Positions 15,797-25,746 of a stretch of DNA of 64,000 nt are shown here, piece after piece. The DNA is from JAJECS01 sp965262745. Lineage in GTDB: Bacteria > Chloroflexota > UBA11872. The notes beneath the pieces are model-generated. The model ran no database searches, was not told the DNA's origin, and worked only from the letters and a program-made list of their open reading frames with translations. A program made the position numbers and the translations under genes. Each line of letters starts with the position of its first letter. Position 1 is the first letter of the stretch. The DNA lies in NCBI GenBank assembly GCA_965262745.1, contig OZ253558.1, forward strand, positions 992,001 to 1,056,000, in the 5' to 3' direction.

Positions 15797-18390
15797 CTAC
15801 TCCTCGCCGGCGCGAAGTTGGAAGGTGTGAGCGCCGGCGCTCACGGCGGCGGCCGCGATTGTGACGGTCTCCGGCGCAACCGCGACGCCCGGCGGCGTCC
15901 CGTCAAGCGGCGTGGCGCGGCCGTCGATCACCAACTCGCGCTGCGCCGCGTCCGTTCGCGGCAGCACCACCTCCGCCGCGACGCCCTCCGGAATCGTCAC
16001 CGTCAACTCGAAGGCCTCACCGCGCCGCTCCCACGCAATCTCGATATCGCCCTGTGGCGCGGGGTGGACGCCGCGCGCCCACGTCAGCCCCCCTGGCCGC
16101 GGCTCAATGCGGCATTGCGAGAACCCTTGGCCGGTTGGCATCACGCCAAGCACGCGCGCGGCAAGCACGGTGCCCGTGAGCACCCCGCCGCTATGGACCA
16201 GGCTTCGGACGCCCGCCGGGCGCACGCGCTGCTCGGTCGCCCACGTGGCCATCTGCTCGTCGCGCACGATGCCGTTACCCGCCGTGAAGTTGTCCCACCC
16301 TTCCCACACGGTTGGCTGGTCGGAGGAGCTCATCATGAATGCATAGCGCTCGCTCAATCGTTCAGTCCCACCCGGCCGCGGCCCGGCCAGCATCAGCGCG
16401 TCGGCAACGTAGCCGTAGAACAGCGGACTCGTCGGCACCATGTCCTCCGGCGGGCTCGCCAGGTGGTCGGCAATGCGGGCGGTCTGCTCGGGCGTGGCCA
16501 CGCCGTACATGATCGCCAGCGCATTCCCCAGCTCGCTCACCACCGGTGATTGCTCAGCGTCGCGCAGCGCGTCAACGTAAAGGCCGCGCGACTCGTTCCA
16601 GAAGCTGCCCCGCACGGCCGTGCGCACGTGCCGCGCGATCTCGCGCCAGCGAACGGCGTCGTCATCTCGCCCCATGGCGTCAGCCAGCGCCGCCGCGTCC
16701 TCCAGGCTTGCGACGTAGAGGCAGTTGGTGATGACGCTCGCCCCCCGGAAGTCGTTGGGTGTCCAATCGATGTGATAGAGCGGGTGCACCCAGGTCAGCA
16801 ACCCCGTCGTCCGGTCGCGGTGCGGGACAAACCAATCGATCTGCCGCCGCACGCTGGGGTACAGCTCGTCGAGCACCCAGCGGCGCCCCGCGTAGAGATA
16901 GTTCTCGCGAATGCGCGGCTCCACTGCAGCATGAAGTGCTGGTTCACGTGCGTCGGCCAGAAGCTGGGCGGGAAGGCCATCATCAGGTTCCCGTCGCCGC
17001 GATCGCTGAGCGTGAACATGCGGAAGTAGCGGTCCACCACGGGCAAGTCGCCCCAGGCGACGTAGGTGAACTGCCCCCCGTGGCTGCCGTCGCCGGCGCT
17101 CCAGGGCACGCGCTCCCGATACGAGTCGCACACCAGCGTGTCCTCGATATGCGATTCCATGGTGTCGACGCACGCCGTCCAAAGCTTGGTCAGCACCTCG
17201 TCCGAGCACTCGAACTGCCCGCGGACCTCGGCCGGATAGCGATATTCGTTGAGGCCGATTGACTGCAGCCGCACCGGCGCATGCCGGCTGCGGACGGTCA
17301 GGTGCAGATAGCGGAACTGTCGATACTCGGCGACCTGCCAGGTTTGTCGGCCCTCACGGGCAATGACGCGGTCGCCGTAGCGCAGCGCCGCCGGGATGCG
17401 TCCGCCCAGCATCTGCTGGCCATAGGTCACGTCCAGGATGGCGCCCGCCGGCGCGTCGAAGTCCAGCCGGGGAAATCCAAAGAGCTGGCGGCCGAAGTCC
17501 ACCACCAGGAAGGGCGCGCGAACTCCATCACCAGGCGCAAAGACGCTCTGCAACGACGCCGCGGACTCGTCCGGTTCCAGCGCCGCCGACGCCTCGTGCA
17601 TCATCGCGTGCTCCAGGCGCAGGTGCGGCTCGCTGTACAGCAGCTCGGGGATGTCGATCTGCCCCGCCCGGCCAAGGTCAATGGTCTCCCCGACGTCCAC
17701 GACTTTTCGCGGATAGACCATGCGTTCTTCCATCATCGGGATTTCGCGCTTCTCGAAGGTGAACCACTCCACGTCGCTGCCGCTGAGCTCGATCGCGCCC
17801 ACCCAACCGCTGTCGTCATAGTCGAGTTCGGTCCAATCGACGGGATCGGCCCCCGCGTCGTAGACCTCGATGTAGCCCACAAGGTTGTTGCTGACCTCGA
17901 CGTCACGGCGCCAGCCGCGGGCGGGGAGCAGCACCCAGTCCGCGTCGGTGCCGATGGTGCGTGCCGCCCCGTCGGCCAGGGTGAGATCGAGCTGCGCCCA
18001 GAGTCCGGCCCGCTCACCCACCGAATAGCTGGAGCCGCTGCTGCTGCCCCAACCCGTGCCGCGGCTGCCTTCCATGCCGTAGTGATAGGCCTGCACCGCG
18101 ATCGCGTTGCGGCCGGTAGTCAGGTGCGCCGCAACGTCATAGGTGTCGTAGCTCTTGCGCCGTGGATCGCTGCGCGCCGGTCCACGGCCCAGATAGCGCC
18201 CGTTGATCCAGAGCACGTAGCGGTCGGCCGCCGAAATGTGCAGCTGCGCCTGCGCGGCCGCGGCATCCAGGTCGAAGCTACGCCGGGCCATGAGATAGCA
18301 ATGACGCGGTTTGGGATCACCGTCAGTCCAGATCCAGCGGGCCGGCCAGTGCGAAACCGCTGTCAATTCGGGTGGCGCAGTTGAATACAT
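15797..18390 (-). pseudogene. GH78-like alpha-L-rhamnosidase, interrupted by a one-base frameshift
   Basis: Two overlapping frames form one protein. The first (from ATG 18390, GGAG upstream) holds the N-terminal beta domains and the start of the six-hairpin barrel, with CDSYRERVPWSAGD resembling the GH78 DCPxRDERxGWxGD motif. The second frame continues with IRENYLYAGRRWVLDE, TVWEGWDNF (cf. TIWERW) and a C-terminal beta domain. The switch is near 16921-16922: adding one G to the coding-strand run TGGAG restores a single frame of 864 residues. Either a real mutation or a sequencing/assembly error. The intact enzyme would cleave terminal L-rhamnose. No signal peptide seen. Confidence 0.8.
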
Positions 18391-18420
18391 GACTCGCTCC
18401 AAGCAATGCCCAGCCGCCGC

Positions 18421-18426
18421 ATGGTA
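18421..18426 (-). promoter_or_regulatory. Possible -10 element TACCAT (minus strand)
   Basis: Minus-strand TACCAT, 30 bases before the ATG at 18390, where the rhamnosidase/sulfatase operon begins. Confidence 0.35.
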
Positions 18427-18513
18427 GCGCCGACCGCGGCACGCCGACCGTCACCGAAATCGTCCGACGCAAAGCCGCGGCAGCCCCACCAACCCGGTCA
18501 CTTGCGATGTGCG

Positions 18514-18519
18514 TACAAT
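18514..18519 (+). promoter_or_regulatory. Possible -10 element TACAAT
   Basis: TACAAT with no convincing -35. If used, the binding-protein mRNA has a leader of about 80 bases, longer than for neighbouring genes. Confidence 0.3.
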
Positions 18520-18577
18520 AGCGGCACCGGCCGGTGCAACATCGATACGTTGAACCGCAGTGTTGTGGCATGTTCGG

Positions 18578-18599
18578 CCGGATGGAGCATCCGGGAGGG
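18578..18599 (+). promoter_or_regulatory. Leader hairpin overlapping the Shine-Dalgarno of the binding-protein gene
   Basis: CCGGAT (18578-18583) pairs with ATCCGG (18589-18594) around a GGAGC loop. The 3' arm runs into GGGAGGG (18593-18599), the ribosome site for ATG 18607, so folding could reduce translation. This is inference from sequence only. Confidence 0.4.
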
Positions 18600-18606
18600 T
18601 TTGCTT

Positions 18607-20526
18607 ATGACGAGTATCAGCCAAAAGGCCATGACGCGCCGGCATCTTTTGCGTGGCGCTGCGCTCGGAGCGTTTGGTGCGGCGGGTGCCGCCGTGCTGG
18701 CAGCTTGCGGTGAGACCCAGGTCGTCACCAAAGAGGTGATCAAGGAAGTCCAGGTCGAGACCGTGGTCACGAAAGAAGTGATCAAAGAGGTTCCGGTCGA
18801 GAAGATCGTGACCCAGGAAGTCATCAAAGAGGTCCCGGTCGAGAGGGTCGTCACGGTCACCGAAATCAAGGAAGTCGAGAAGATCGTCACCGAGGAGGTG
18901 ATGATCCCGGACGGCCCGCTCAGCGGTGGCACGCTGCGGCATAGCGCCGGCGGCGGAAACACCCAGGACATCTTCAACCCGCTCAAGCAGGTCAGCAGCT
19001 CGCAGGCCTACATCACCGACTACGTGTTCCTGCCGCTGTGGTACGGCAACACCTGGGGTACGGGCGATTCGCCGGCCATGTCGGGCGCGTGGGATCAAGG
19101 CGTGGCCAACAGCTGGGACGAGGTCGAGAGGGGCCGCGTCTACAACTTCCACATCAACCCCGCCATCACCTGGCATGACGACGTGCCGGTGACGGCGGAC
19201 GACGTGCTGTTCGGCGCCCGGATGGGCCTCGACAAGAATTACGGCTCGGGCCAGCACAAAAAGGCCTGGGGCCGGATCGAGGGTGCCGAAGCCTGGGGCG
19301 AAAACCCCACGGACAACATTGAGGACGTTGCCGGGCTGGCGAAGCTGGACGAGATGACCGTACAGGTCGCGATCGACAGGCCCGACCCTGCGTGGTGGGC
19401 GAGCCGCGATTGGCACCTGCCGCCGATGGCGCGCCATCACTACGCCAATCTGGATCCGGCGACGGCGCTCGAGACGCGCGCGCTGCACCTGCTGGGCAAC
19501 GGCCCCATGATCTGGAACCGCTACGTCACCCAGCAGTTCGCCGATATGACCGCGAACAAGAAGTTCGCCTTCGGCGCGCCGTACGTCGACGACTACATCG
19601 TCCGCTACGGTGAGCGGAACGCCTTGGACGCGGCCATGGAGGCCGGTGAGCAGGACTTCCACCGCGCGAGCAACATCGAGACCTTCCAGCGCCTCGCAGG
19701 CCTGGCGCACCTGCGGCCCTTCCCGCAGCGCTCGCCGTTCGGCGGCCACGTGTTCCTCAACCAGTCCGCCGAGGTCTTCTCCGACATGACCCTCGAGCAG
19801 CAGTCGCTGATCATCGAGGCCATGGTGCGAGCGGTGGACCGCGACACGATCAACAACGAGCTCCACGCGGGCACGCTGTTCGTCTCGGACTACATCTTCG
19901 AGCACGTGGCGCTGATGCAGGATCCGCCGGATGGCACCTTCCGCGCCATGCCCTACGACCCCGACGCGGCGCGCGCGCTGGTCGAAGAGGCCCAGTGGGA
20001 CTCGGAGAAGGAGATCCAGTGGATCAAGTGGGGGCCGCCGTCGCCGACGGACCTGGCGCTCAAGAACTACTGGGAGCAGGTGGGCATCAAGACCAAGTTC
20101 TTCCTGGTCGACGGCTCAGCGGTGATCGAGAAGCTCTACCAGGAGCGCGTGCACGACATGGTCACGGCGAACATGGGCGGCGACCAGTCCGTCGTGGACG
20201 CGTGCCTGCGCGTGTGCAGCGACCGGACCTACGAGCTGGGGGGCTGGAACCACTCGAACATCAACCGCCCGTGGATCGACGAGGCCTACGCCGAGATGCT
20301 GGCGGCGCCGAACAACGAGGCGCTGCGCGAGCGCTGGATCGAGTTCGCCACGCGGATCCACTCCAAGGGCAACATGGTGGCCGGCCTGCTGTGGCGCGGC
20401 TCGCTGCGGAACCTGTACCACAGGCGCCTGCAGGGAGCGTTCTACATGCAGTTCTACGCCATGCCGGTGCACTCGCCGATCGAGCGGGTCTGGCTGGACC
20501 CGTACTGGGAAGAGCGGCGGTCATAA
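18607..20526 (+). CDS. ABC transporter solute-binding lipoprotein, family 5 (peptide/oligosaccharide type)
   Basis: 639 residues. The N-terminus has a twin-arginine pair R11-R12 (MTRRHLLRG), a hydrophobic stretch and the lipobox LAAC with C34, so it is a lipoprotein outside the membrane, possibly Tat-exported. Residues 37-97 are charged repeats of the type VxKEVIKEVxVE, a stalk typical of Chloroflexota binding proteins. The rest is a family 5 (DppA/OppA) binding domain. The start is set by GGGAGGG at 18593-18599. It is the probable binding partner of the DppB/DppC permeases at 23554-25510. Although the family is named for peptides, members also bind oligosaccharides, which fits this locus. 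Confidence 0.9.
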   Translation: MTSISQKAMTRRHLLRGAALGAFGAAGAAVLAACGETQVVTKEVIKEVQVETVVTKEVIKEVPVEKIVTQEVIKEVPVERVVTVTEIKEVEKIVTEEVMIPDGPLSGGTLRHSAGGGNTQDIFNPLKQVSSSQAYITDYVFLPLWYGNTWGTGDSPAMSGAWDQGVANSWDEVERGRVYNFHINPAITWHDDVPVTADDVLFGARMGLDKNYGSGQHKKAWGRIEGAEAWGENPTDNIEDVAGLAKLDEMTVQVAIDRPDPAWWASRDWHLPPMARHHYANLDPATALETRALHLLGNGPMIWNRYVTQQFADMTANKKFAFGAPYVDDYIVRYGERNALDAAMEAGEQDFHRASNIETFQRLAGLAHLRPFPQRSPFGGHVFLNQSAEVFSDMTLEQQSLIIEAMVRAVDRDTINNELHAGTLFVSDYIFEHVALMQDPPDGTFRAMPYDPDAARALVEEAQWDSEKEIQWIKWGPPSPTDLALKNYWEQVGIKTKFFLVDGSAVIEKLYQERVHDMVTANMGGDQSVVDACLRVCSDRTYELGGWNHSNINRPWIDEAYAEMLAAPNNEALRERWIEFATRIHSKGNMVAGLLWRGSLRNLYHRRLQGAFYMQFYAMPVHSPIERVWLDPYWEERRS

Positions 20527-20565
20527 GCGACGGACGCGCGCAGCGATAGCTGACGCGCCTGTCAG

Positions 20566-20601
20566 CGAAGAGCCGGCGGCCTCACAGCCGCCGGCTCTTC
20601 G
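20566..20601 (+). terminator. Strong hairpin after the binding-protein gene
   Basis: A perfect 15-base stem, 20566-20580 against 20587-20601 (arm CGAAGAGCCGGCGGC), with a six-base CTCACA loop, followed by GCGTTT. It begins 39 bases after the stop and lies between two convergent genes, so it may terminate both. The T tract is short. Confidence 0.7.
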
Positions 20602-20615
20602 GCGTTTAGCCCAGC

Positions 20616-22220
20616 TTACTCGTGGGACACCTCGACCGAGAGGCGCCGGATATCGGTCGCGGCGCGCTCAGGCCCGGACGCCCGCCCGTACAGCGACAGA
20701 TAGCACAGCCCCAGCGGTTGGCCCCGCAATGGCACCCGGCGCTCGGAGCCGTTCACGCTCACCACCGCTTCGCCGCGGCCAACGTCCCAGGCCACGCTCA
20801 CCGGCATCCACATGTCAGCCGGCAACTCGGCGATGCCCAAGGGCGCATCGAGCGCGCCGTCCGTCCGGCGGTCGTTTGGGCGCCAAAACGTCTCGTCCAG
20901 CACCGCATCGACGCCGACCGCGTCGGCCGCGCGTCGAATCTCAAAGCGCAGCCTGCCGCGCCGGCCGAACGGAAAGTTCCGCTCGGCCCCCAGCGGCTGC
21001 TCGGCCACGCGCTGCAATCGCAGCATCGCCTCGCCATCCTCACGCACAATACTGACCCCGCCGCAGCCGTTGATCGACCACGCTCGAAGCCCATGGGTGA
21101 AATCATCCGCGTCGCTGGTCTCGCTCAGCACGTCCGGATCGAACACCACGTAGTCCGTCTCAACCAGGCTCCAGCCCTGGATCACGTGGGCGAACTGGAC
21201 CAGGACGCGGCCATCGGACAAGGCCGTTATGCTGGGATAACTCACCTGGTCGTCCACGTTGTCCCGGTCGATTTGCCGCGCGAACTCGCGGTAGCCATGC
21301 CAGGTAACCCCGTCGTCATGCGACACCGCGGCGTTCATCACGTGCCGGGACGCGTGCACGTCGCGCGCCTCACCGCCAAACGGCGGTCCCTGCGTGTTGT
21401 TCCAGACGAAGATCAGCCGGCCGTCGGCCAGTCGCTCAACCGCGCATGGTGAATTCGGCGCCCTGAAGCGCGTCGGTTGCGCTTCGCTCCATGTCTTGCC
21501 GTCGCTGGAGAACGCCTCGTAGAACCGACGGAACTGGGTGCGAATGATCATCCAGACGCGGCCGTCGCCAAGCTCCACGGCAGTCGGCTCCACCGCCCCT
21601 GAATGGCTATGGCGCCCGCCCGACGGCACCGGCACCTCCGTCGAGTCGGCATGCCACGTGCGCCCGCCGTCGTCCGAATAGCAGGACTTGGCAACGTTCT
21701 TGCCCGCCGCACGGTCGAAGTCGTAGAAGTGGATCGGCAGCACGAGGCGCCCGCTGGACAGTTGCGTGAACCCCAGCAGCGCTCCGGTGTACTCACGGCC
21801 GTAATCCACCCGGTGCGGGGGCTCCCACGTCACGCCACCGTCGCGCGACGCGACGTGGAAGACATCGCAGCGCATTTCGTCGCGCCCCGGCCGCTCGATG
21901 TCCTTGGGCCATTTCAGAAACCGCAGCCCGATCGCGTGCAGATCGCCGTTCTGATCGACGAGAGCGCGACCGACTCCCCAGAGCCCGGCACTCCCCGGCA
22001 TGGTATGCACCACTTCTGGCGTGGACCAGACGATGGGTACGCCGCGGCCACGCCGCACGACCAGGTGTTCCGGGGTCCATGGATCGTCGAAGCTCTCGTA
22101 GCCCAGCGTCTCCTGAAAGGGCGGCTTGCCCTCGGCCGTCATGGTGAAAAATTGCCCGTCGGGCAACTCAATGATCTGCCCGAGCTTGGTACCACCGCGA
22201 TAGCGTGGGGTCGCGAGCAT
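20616..22220 (-). CDS. Sialidase-fold (BNR/Asp-box) protein with C-terminal beta domain
   Basis: 534 residues from the ATG at 22220 (AGGA upstream). Asp boxes such as SRDGGVTWEP, SDDGGRTWHA, SSDGKTWSEA and SHDDGVTWHG mark a beta-propeller of the sialidase superfamily. About 150 C-terminal residues appear to form a separate beta-sandwich domain. There is no signal peptide, so it is probably cytoplasmic. Known relatives include exo-sialidases and other glycoside hydrolases or lyases; I cannot assign the catalytic residues with confidence. It belongs to a different subfamily from the four-gene array at 25747-30917. Divergent from the DapA-like gene at 22351. Confidence 0.75.
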   Translation of the reverse strand: MLATPRYRGGTKLGQIIELPDGQFFTMTAEGKPPFQETLGYESFDDPWTPEHLVVRRGRGVPIVWSTPEVVHTMPGSAGLWGVGRALVDQNGDLHAIGLRFLKWPKDIERPGRDEMRCDVFHVASRDGGVTWEPPHRVDYGREYTGALLGFTQLSSGRLVLPIHFYDFDRAAGKNVAKSCYSDDGGRTWHADSTEVPVPSGGRHSHSGAVEPTAVELGDGRVWMIIRTQFRRFYEAFSSDGKTWSEAQPTRFRAPNSPCAVERLADGRLIFVWNNTQGPPFGGEARDVHASRHVMNAAVSHDDGVTWHGYREFARQIDRDNVDDQVSYPSITALSDGRVLVQFAHVIQGWSLVETDYVVFDPDVLSETSDADDFTHGLRAWSINGCGGVSIVREDGEAMLRLQRVAEQPLGAERNFPFGRRGRLRFEIRRAADAVGVDAVLDETFWRPNDRRTDGALDAPLGIAELPADMWMPVSVAWDVGRGEAVVSVNGSERRVPLRGQPLGLCYLSLYGRASGPERAATDIRRLSVEVSHE

Positions 22221-22316
22221 TGGATCGTCCTTCCCTGTAAGGATCGGAGCCGGCGAGCGGCGCGCAAGACTACCAACACCCGCCGCCTGCGGCGGCATCA
22301 CGGCGCGCTCGTGGGA

Positions 22317-22322
22317 TACCCT
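22317..22322 (+). promoter_or_regulatory. Possible -10 element TACCCT
   Basis: TACCCT, 28 bases before ATG 22351; GGGAGA sits just upstream of the ATG. Confidence 0.35.
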
Positions 22323-22350
22323 GCGGAGTCCAGTGCCGGGAGAGCCGCAC

Positions 22351-23289
22351 ATGGCCAAGCCAGACCGTATGACCCCCGACGAGATCAAGACCAAACTCGA
22401 AGGCCCGGTGATGTCGATCCCCACCAGCTTTCTTGCCGACGGCGCGATCGACTATGACGGCGTCGCCAACGTGATCGAGACCGGCATCGACGGCGGCACG
22501 CAGGTCGCGCTGCTCACCGTCGGCGACAGCCAGTTTGCGTTCATGCGCGAGCAAGAAGTGGCGGACCTCACGCAGTTTGTCGTCGACCGCGCGGGCGGAC
22601 GCGCGATGGTTGTCGCCGCAACGGGACTATGGGCAACGGCTCAGTCCGTCGAATTCGCGCACTACGCGCGCGACATTGGCACCGACGTGCTGATGGGGGC
22701 GCCGGCCGGGCAAATAGCTGATCCCGTGGCGGTAGCGGCGCACTACCAGGCGATCGCGGCCGTCATGCCCGTGATGATCGTCGGCTTCCCCCCGCACGCC
22801 ATGCTCGAGCGGCTTGTGGACGAGCCGAACGTCTGCTGCATGAAAGAAGACGGCACGGACGCCTACGCCGTCCAGACGATCGAGAGTTTTGACCGGCACT
22901 GGAAGTTCATGAGCGGCGGCAAGCTTGGGCGCCACCTGCTGCAGTGGACCTACGGCTGCCGCAGCTTCATGGACTGGTCCACCAGCTTTGCGCCCCACGT
23001 CGGCATGCGGCTCTGGAAATCGCTCCAATCCGGCGACGTGCCGGCCGCCGCGAAGGTCGTGCGCGACATCGAGACGCCGCTGTTCGACCTGTCGGGTCAC
23101 CCCAAAGTGGTCCGAACAGGCCAGGAATATCCCGGCGGATGGCAATCGCTGTGGCGCACGTGTCTGGAGTTGAACGGAATCGCGTCCCGGTACCTGCGGC
23201 TGCCGAACAGGTCAGGCTCCGAGGCGGACCTCGAACGAATCAAGCCGGAGCTCCAGCGACTAGGGCTGTTGGGGTCGTCCTCCGGCTGA
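22351..23289 (+). CDS. DapA-like aldolase/lyase family protein
   Basis: 312 residues. The Schiff-base lysine is K165 in CCMKEDGTD. The GTTGE loop is replaced by TVGDSQF (56-62), and the YNxP region by IVGFPPH, so canonical tyrosines are missing. The sequence is closest within this window to the three tandem genes at 43866-46569, which share the (T/V)GDS loop and KED lysine context. The start is fixed by GGGAGA before ATG 22351. The function is probably a lyase or hydro-lyase on a sugar-derived keto acid; it is not dihydrodipicolinate synthase. Confidence 0.8.
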   Translation: MAKPDRMTPDEIKTKLEGPVMSIPTSFLADGAIDYDGVANVIETGIDGGTQVALLTVGDSQFAFMREQEVADLTQFVVDRAGGRAMVVAATGLWATAQSVEFAHYARDIGTDVLMGAPAGQIADPVAVAAHYQAIAAVMPVMIVGFPPHAMLERLVDEPNVCCMKEDGTDAYAVQTIESFDRHWKFMSGGKLGRHLLQWTYGCRSFMDWSTSFAPHVGMRLWKSLQSGDVPAAAKVVRDIETPLFDLSGHPKVVRTGQEYPGGWQSLWRTCLELNGIASRYLRLPNRSGSEADLERIKPELQRLGLLGSSSG

Positions 23290-23553
23290 GCGACGTCTGG
23301 GCGGTCCCACCCAGGGCTTTCCACGACCAATCAGCAAGTCCGACGCCCGGTCGTCTTTCATGCCCCGCAGCCGTGATCTGCCAAACACCGCGCAGCGGCA
23401 CGCTCCTGACAGCATCGTTTGCGCGAAGTTGTCGCTACCCGCGCCCCACCTGACCAGCAAGGACTCGCGCTAGGCCAGCATCGTGAGGGCTCGCCCCATG
23501 AGCTTGGCCCGAGGGCCCTCAGATCCTGACGACTGGCTGGGGGAGTGCTGCGC

Positions 23554-24522
23554 CTACTCGCCGGACTGGCTGCGGCCACGCACGTCAAAGGCGTCGCGCA
23601 GGCCATCGCCCATGAAGTTGATCGAGAGCACGGCAAGGCTGATCGCCGCGCCGGGCGCGATCCATAGCCACGGGAACCCAGCCAAGAAGGCAATGCCGCG
23701 TGCATTGTTGATCATGGATCCCCAGCTCGCCGCGGGCTCGGTAACGCCGAATCCGAGGAAGCTCAGACCCGCCTCGGCGAGAATCGCACCGGCCACGCCC
23801 AGGGTGATCGCCACGGTCACCGGCCCAACGATATTCGGCAGGATGTGGCGCACGATGATGTGCCGTTGAGTGGCGCCCAGCGCGCGCGACGCCATGACGT
23901 ACTCCAACTCACGCATCACCAGGATATTGCCGCGGAAGAGCCGCGCCAGGCCGGGCCAGCCGAAAATCCCGATGATCACCATGATGTTGAAGATATTCGG
24001 CCCTGTAATGCCGGCCAAGATGATGATAAGAATGAACGTCGGAAACGTCATCACGAAGTCCGTGAATCGCATGAGTACGTCGTCGACGTAACCGCCGGCG
24101 AGCCCGGCAATGGACCCAATGATGAATCCGATCACGACATAGAGCGACACCGCCACAATCCCGACCGACAGCGAGACGCGGGCGCCTTGCAGAATCCGGC
24201 TAAACACGTCGCGCCCCACCTGGTCCGTACCCAGCCAGTTCACGGTGTCAGGGGGCCTGTTGACTTTGAACAGGTGGGGTTTCTCAGGATCAAAGGGCGC
24301 AACGACCGCCTGTGTGGCGGCAAGCAGCGCCATGGTCAACAAAATGATGAACCCCGCAAGCGCCAGCTTGTGGGAGAGGAACCGGCGAAACGCCCGGCGA
24401 AACGGCGAAAGCTCCGGGGGAAGGTCGACGATCACGTCCGCCGCGAGGTCGGGAGCCGCCTGACTCGAAACGGCGCGCGGTTCGGAGCCGGATTCGGCCA
24501 TGGCGTCGCTCTCGGTGCTCAT
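23554..24522 (-). CDS. dppC: ABC transporter permease, DppC/OppC family
   Basis: 322 residues with a hydrophilic N-terminus, a first membrane helix at about 56-78, a loop with NWLGTDQVGRDVFSR typical of DppC/OppC, then five helices. The EAA-type loop MASRALGATQRHIIVRHILPN contacts the ATPase. It follows DppB with a 19-base gap on the same strand. Together they would form the channel for the family 5 binding protein at 18607. No DppD/DppF ATPase is in the window, so the pump must borrow one encoded elsewhere. The gene symbol reflects family membership only. Confidence 0.85.
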   Translation of the reverse strand: MSTESDAMAESGSEPRAVSSQAAPDLAADVIVDLPPELSPFRRAFRRFLSHKLALAGFIILLTMALLAATQAVVAPFDPEKPHLFKVNRPPDTVNWLGTDQVGRDVFSRILQGARVSLSVGIVAVSLYVVIGFIIGSIAGLAGGYVDDVLMRFTDFVMTFPTFILIIILAGITGPNIFNIMVIIGIFGWPGLARLFRGNILVMRELEYVMASRALGATQRHIIVRHILPNIVGPVTVAITLGVAGAILAEAGLSFLGFGVTEPAASWGSMINNARGIAFLAGFPWLWIAPGAAISLAVLSINFMGDGLRDAFDVRGRSQSGE

Positions 24523-24541
24523 GCTCCTCCTCGGCGCTGAC

Positions 24542-25510
24542 TCATGAGTGGCGCACCCTCGGGTCTACCCACGCGTAGGCGATGTCGGTGAGGAGGTTCG
24601 CCAGCAGCGTGATGGCCGAGGCAATCATCAGCACGCCCATGATGACCGGGTAGTCGCGCTGCAGCAAGGCCGTGTAGCCCAGCAAACCGACGCCCGGCCA
24701 GCGGAAGATCGTCTCGACGATGAGCGCTCCGCCAAACAGCACCGGGATCCGCAGCCCAATCAGCGTGACAATCGGTATCAGCGCGTTGCGGAACACATGC
24801 TTCCATAGGATCAGCCACTCACCCAGCCCCTTGGCCCGGGCCGTGGTCACGAAATCGGCTGAGATCGTGTCGAGCACCGACGCCCGCGCATAGCGCATGA
24901 GGCCGGCGATGTCGTTCATCGCGAGGGCGAATACCGGAAGAATCGCGTGGCGCAGCAGGTCCCAGTTGATGCCCACCTCACCTCCGGGCGTCCACATGCC
25001 AAAGGTCGGCAGCCAGCCCAGCCACACGGCAAATATGAACATTCCCATCAGGGCGAAGAAGAACTCCGGCACCGACAGCATGAAAAAGGCGCCGAGCGTG
25101 AGCGTGTAGTCCAAGCGGGAGTACTGATAGAGCGCCGAGATCACGCCGAACAGCAGCCCGAGCGACAGACCCACGGCGACCGTGGCCGCCATCAGGCTGA
25201 TCGTCGGCGGCAGCCGGTCGAGGATCAACTCGAGCACCGGCACGTTGTGCGTCTGGATCGAGTAGCCCAGGTTCCCCTTCACCACCTCGCCCAGCCAGAT
25301 GAAGTACTGCACCGGCAGCGGCTTATCGAGCCCGTACCGCTTTTTGAGCTCGTCGATGTCATGCGGCCCCATGTAGAGCATCTCTTCGGGGTCGATCAAC
25401 GCCTGGATCGGGTCGCCGGGCGCGAGCTGAATGACGATGTACGACGTCAACGACAGCAAAAACAGCAGCGGGATCGAGATCAGCACCCGGCGAATGATGT
25501 ATTGGGTCAT
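24542..25510 (-). CDS. dppB: ABC transporter permease, DppB/OppB family
   Basis: 322 residues, six membrane segments. The N-terminus YIIRRVLISIPLLFLLSLTS and the motif QLAPGDPIQ are classic for DppB. The cytoplasmic EAA loop is ARAKGLGEWLILWKHVFRNA. It is the first gene of a dppB-dppC pair. The transported compound is unknown, but the surrounding genes point to oligosaccharides or glycosides rather than peptides. Confidence 0.87.
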   Translation of the reverse strand: MTQYIIRRVLISIPLLFLLSLTSYIVIQLAPGDPIQALIDPEEMLYMGPHDIDELKKRYGLDKPLPVQYFIWLGEVVKGNLGYSIQTHNVPVLELILDRLPPTISLMAATVAVGLSLGLLFGVISALYQYSRLDYTLTLGAFFMLSVPEFFFALMGMFIFAVWLGWLPTFGMWTPGGEVGINWDLLRHAILPVFALAMNDIAGLMRYARASVLDTISADFVTTARAKGLGEWLILWKHVFRNALIPIVTLIGLRIPVLFGGALIVETIFRWPGVGLLGYTALLQRDYPVIMGVLMIASAITLLANLLTDIAYAWVDPRVRHS

Positions 25511-25746
25511 GTCATCGCCCCACGCCTAGGGGTGGTTCCTGTGTCGCGCGACCGCTGCGCAGCGAAATCCCGACCACGGGCATGCTACTCAATTGACCAC
25601 GTACCGGCAACATGCCAACAGTTGCCAATGGCTCGGCAGTCCGGCGTATGCGTCCCGTCGTTGCCATTCGCGCGCCGCGAGCCAACGTGGTGTACTCAAC
25701 TCGCAACGCCTCCGCAGCCCGGTGGGGCTCGAAGGAGCTCAGGCCC

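Noticed and set aside
22351..23289. dapA (dihydrodipicolinate synthase) symbol for the DapA-like genes
   Set aside because: The catalytic Thr and Tyr motifs are missing in all five copies, so lysine biosynthesis is not supported.
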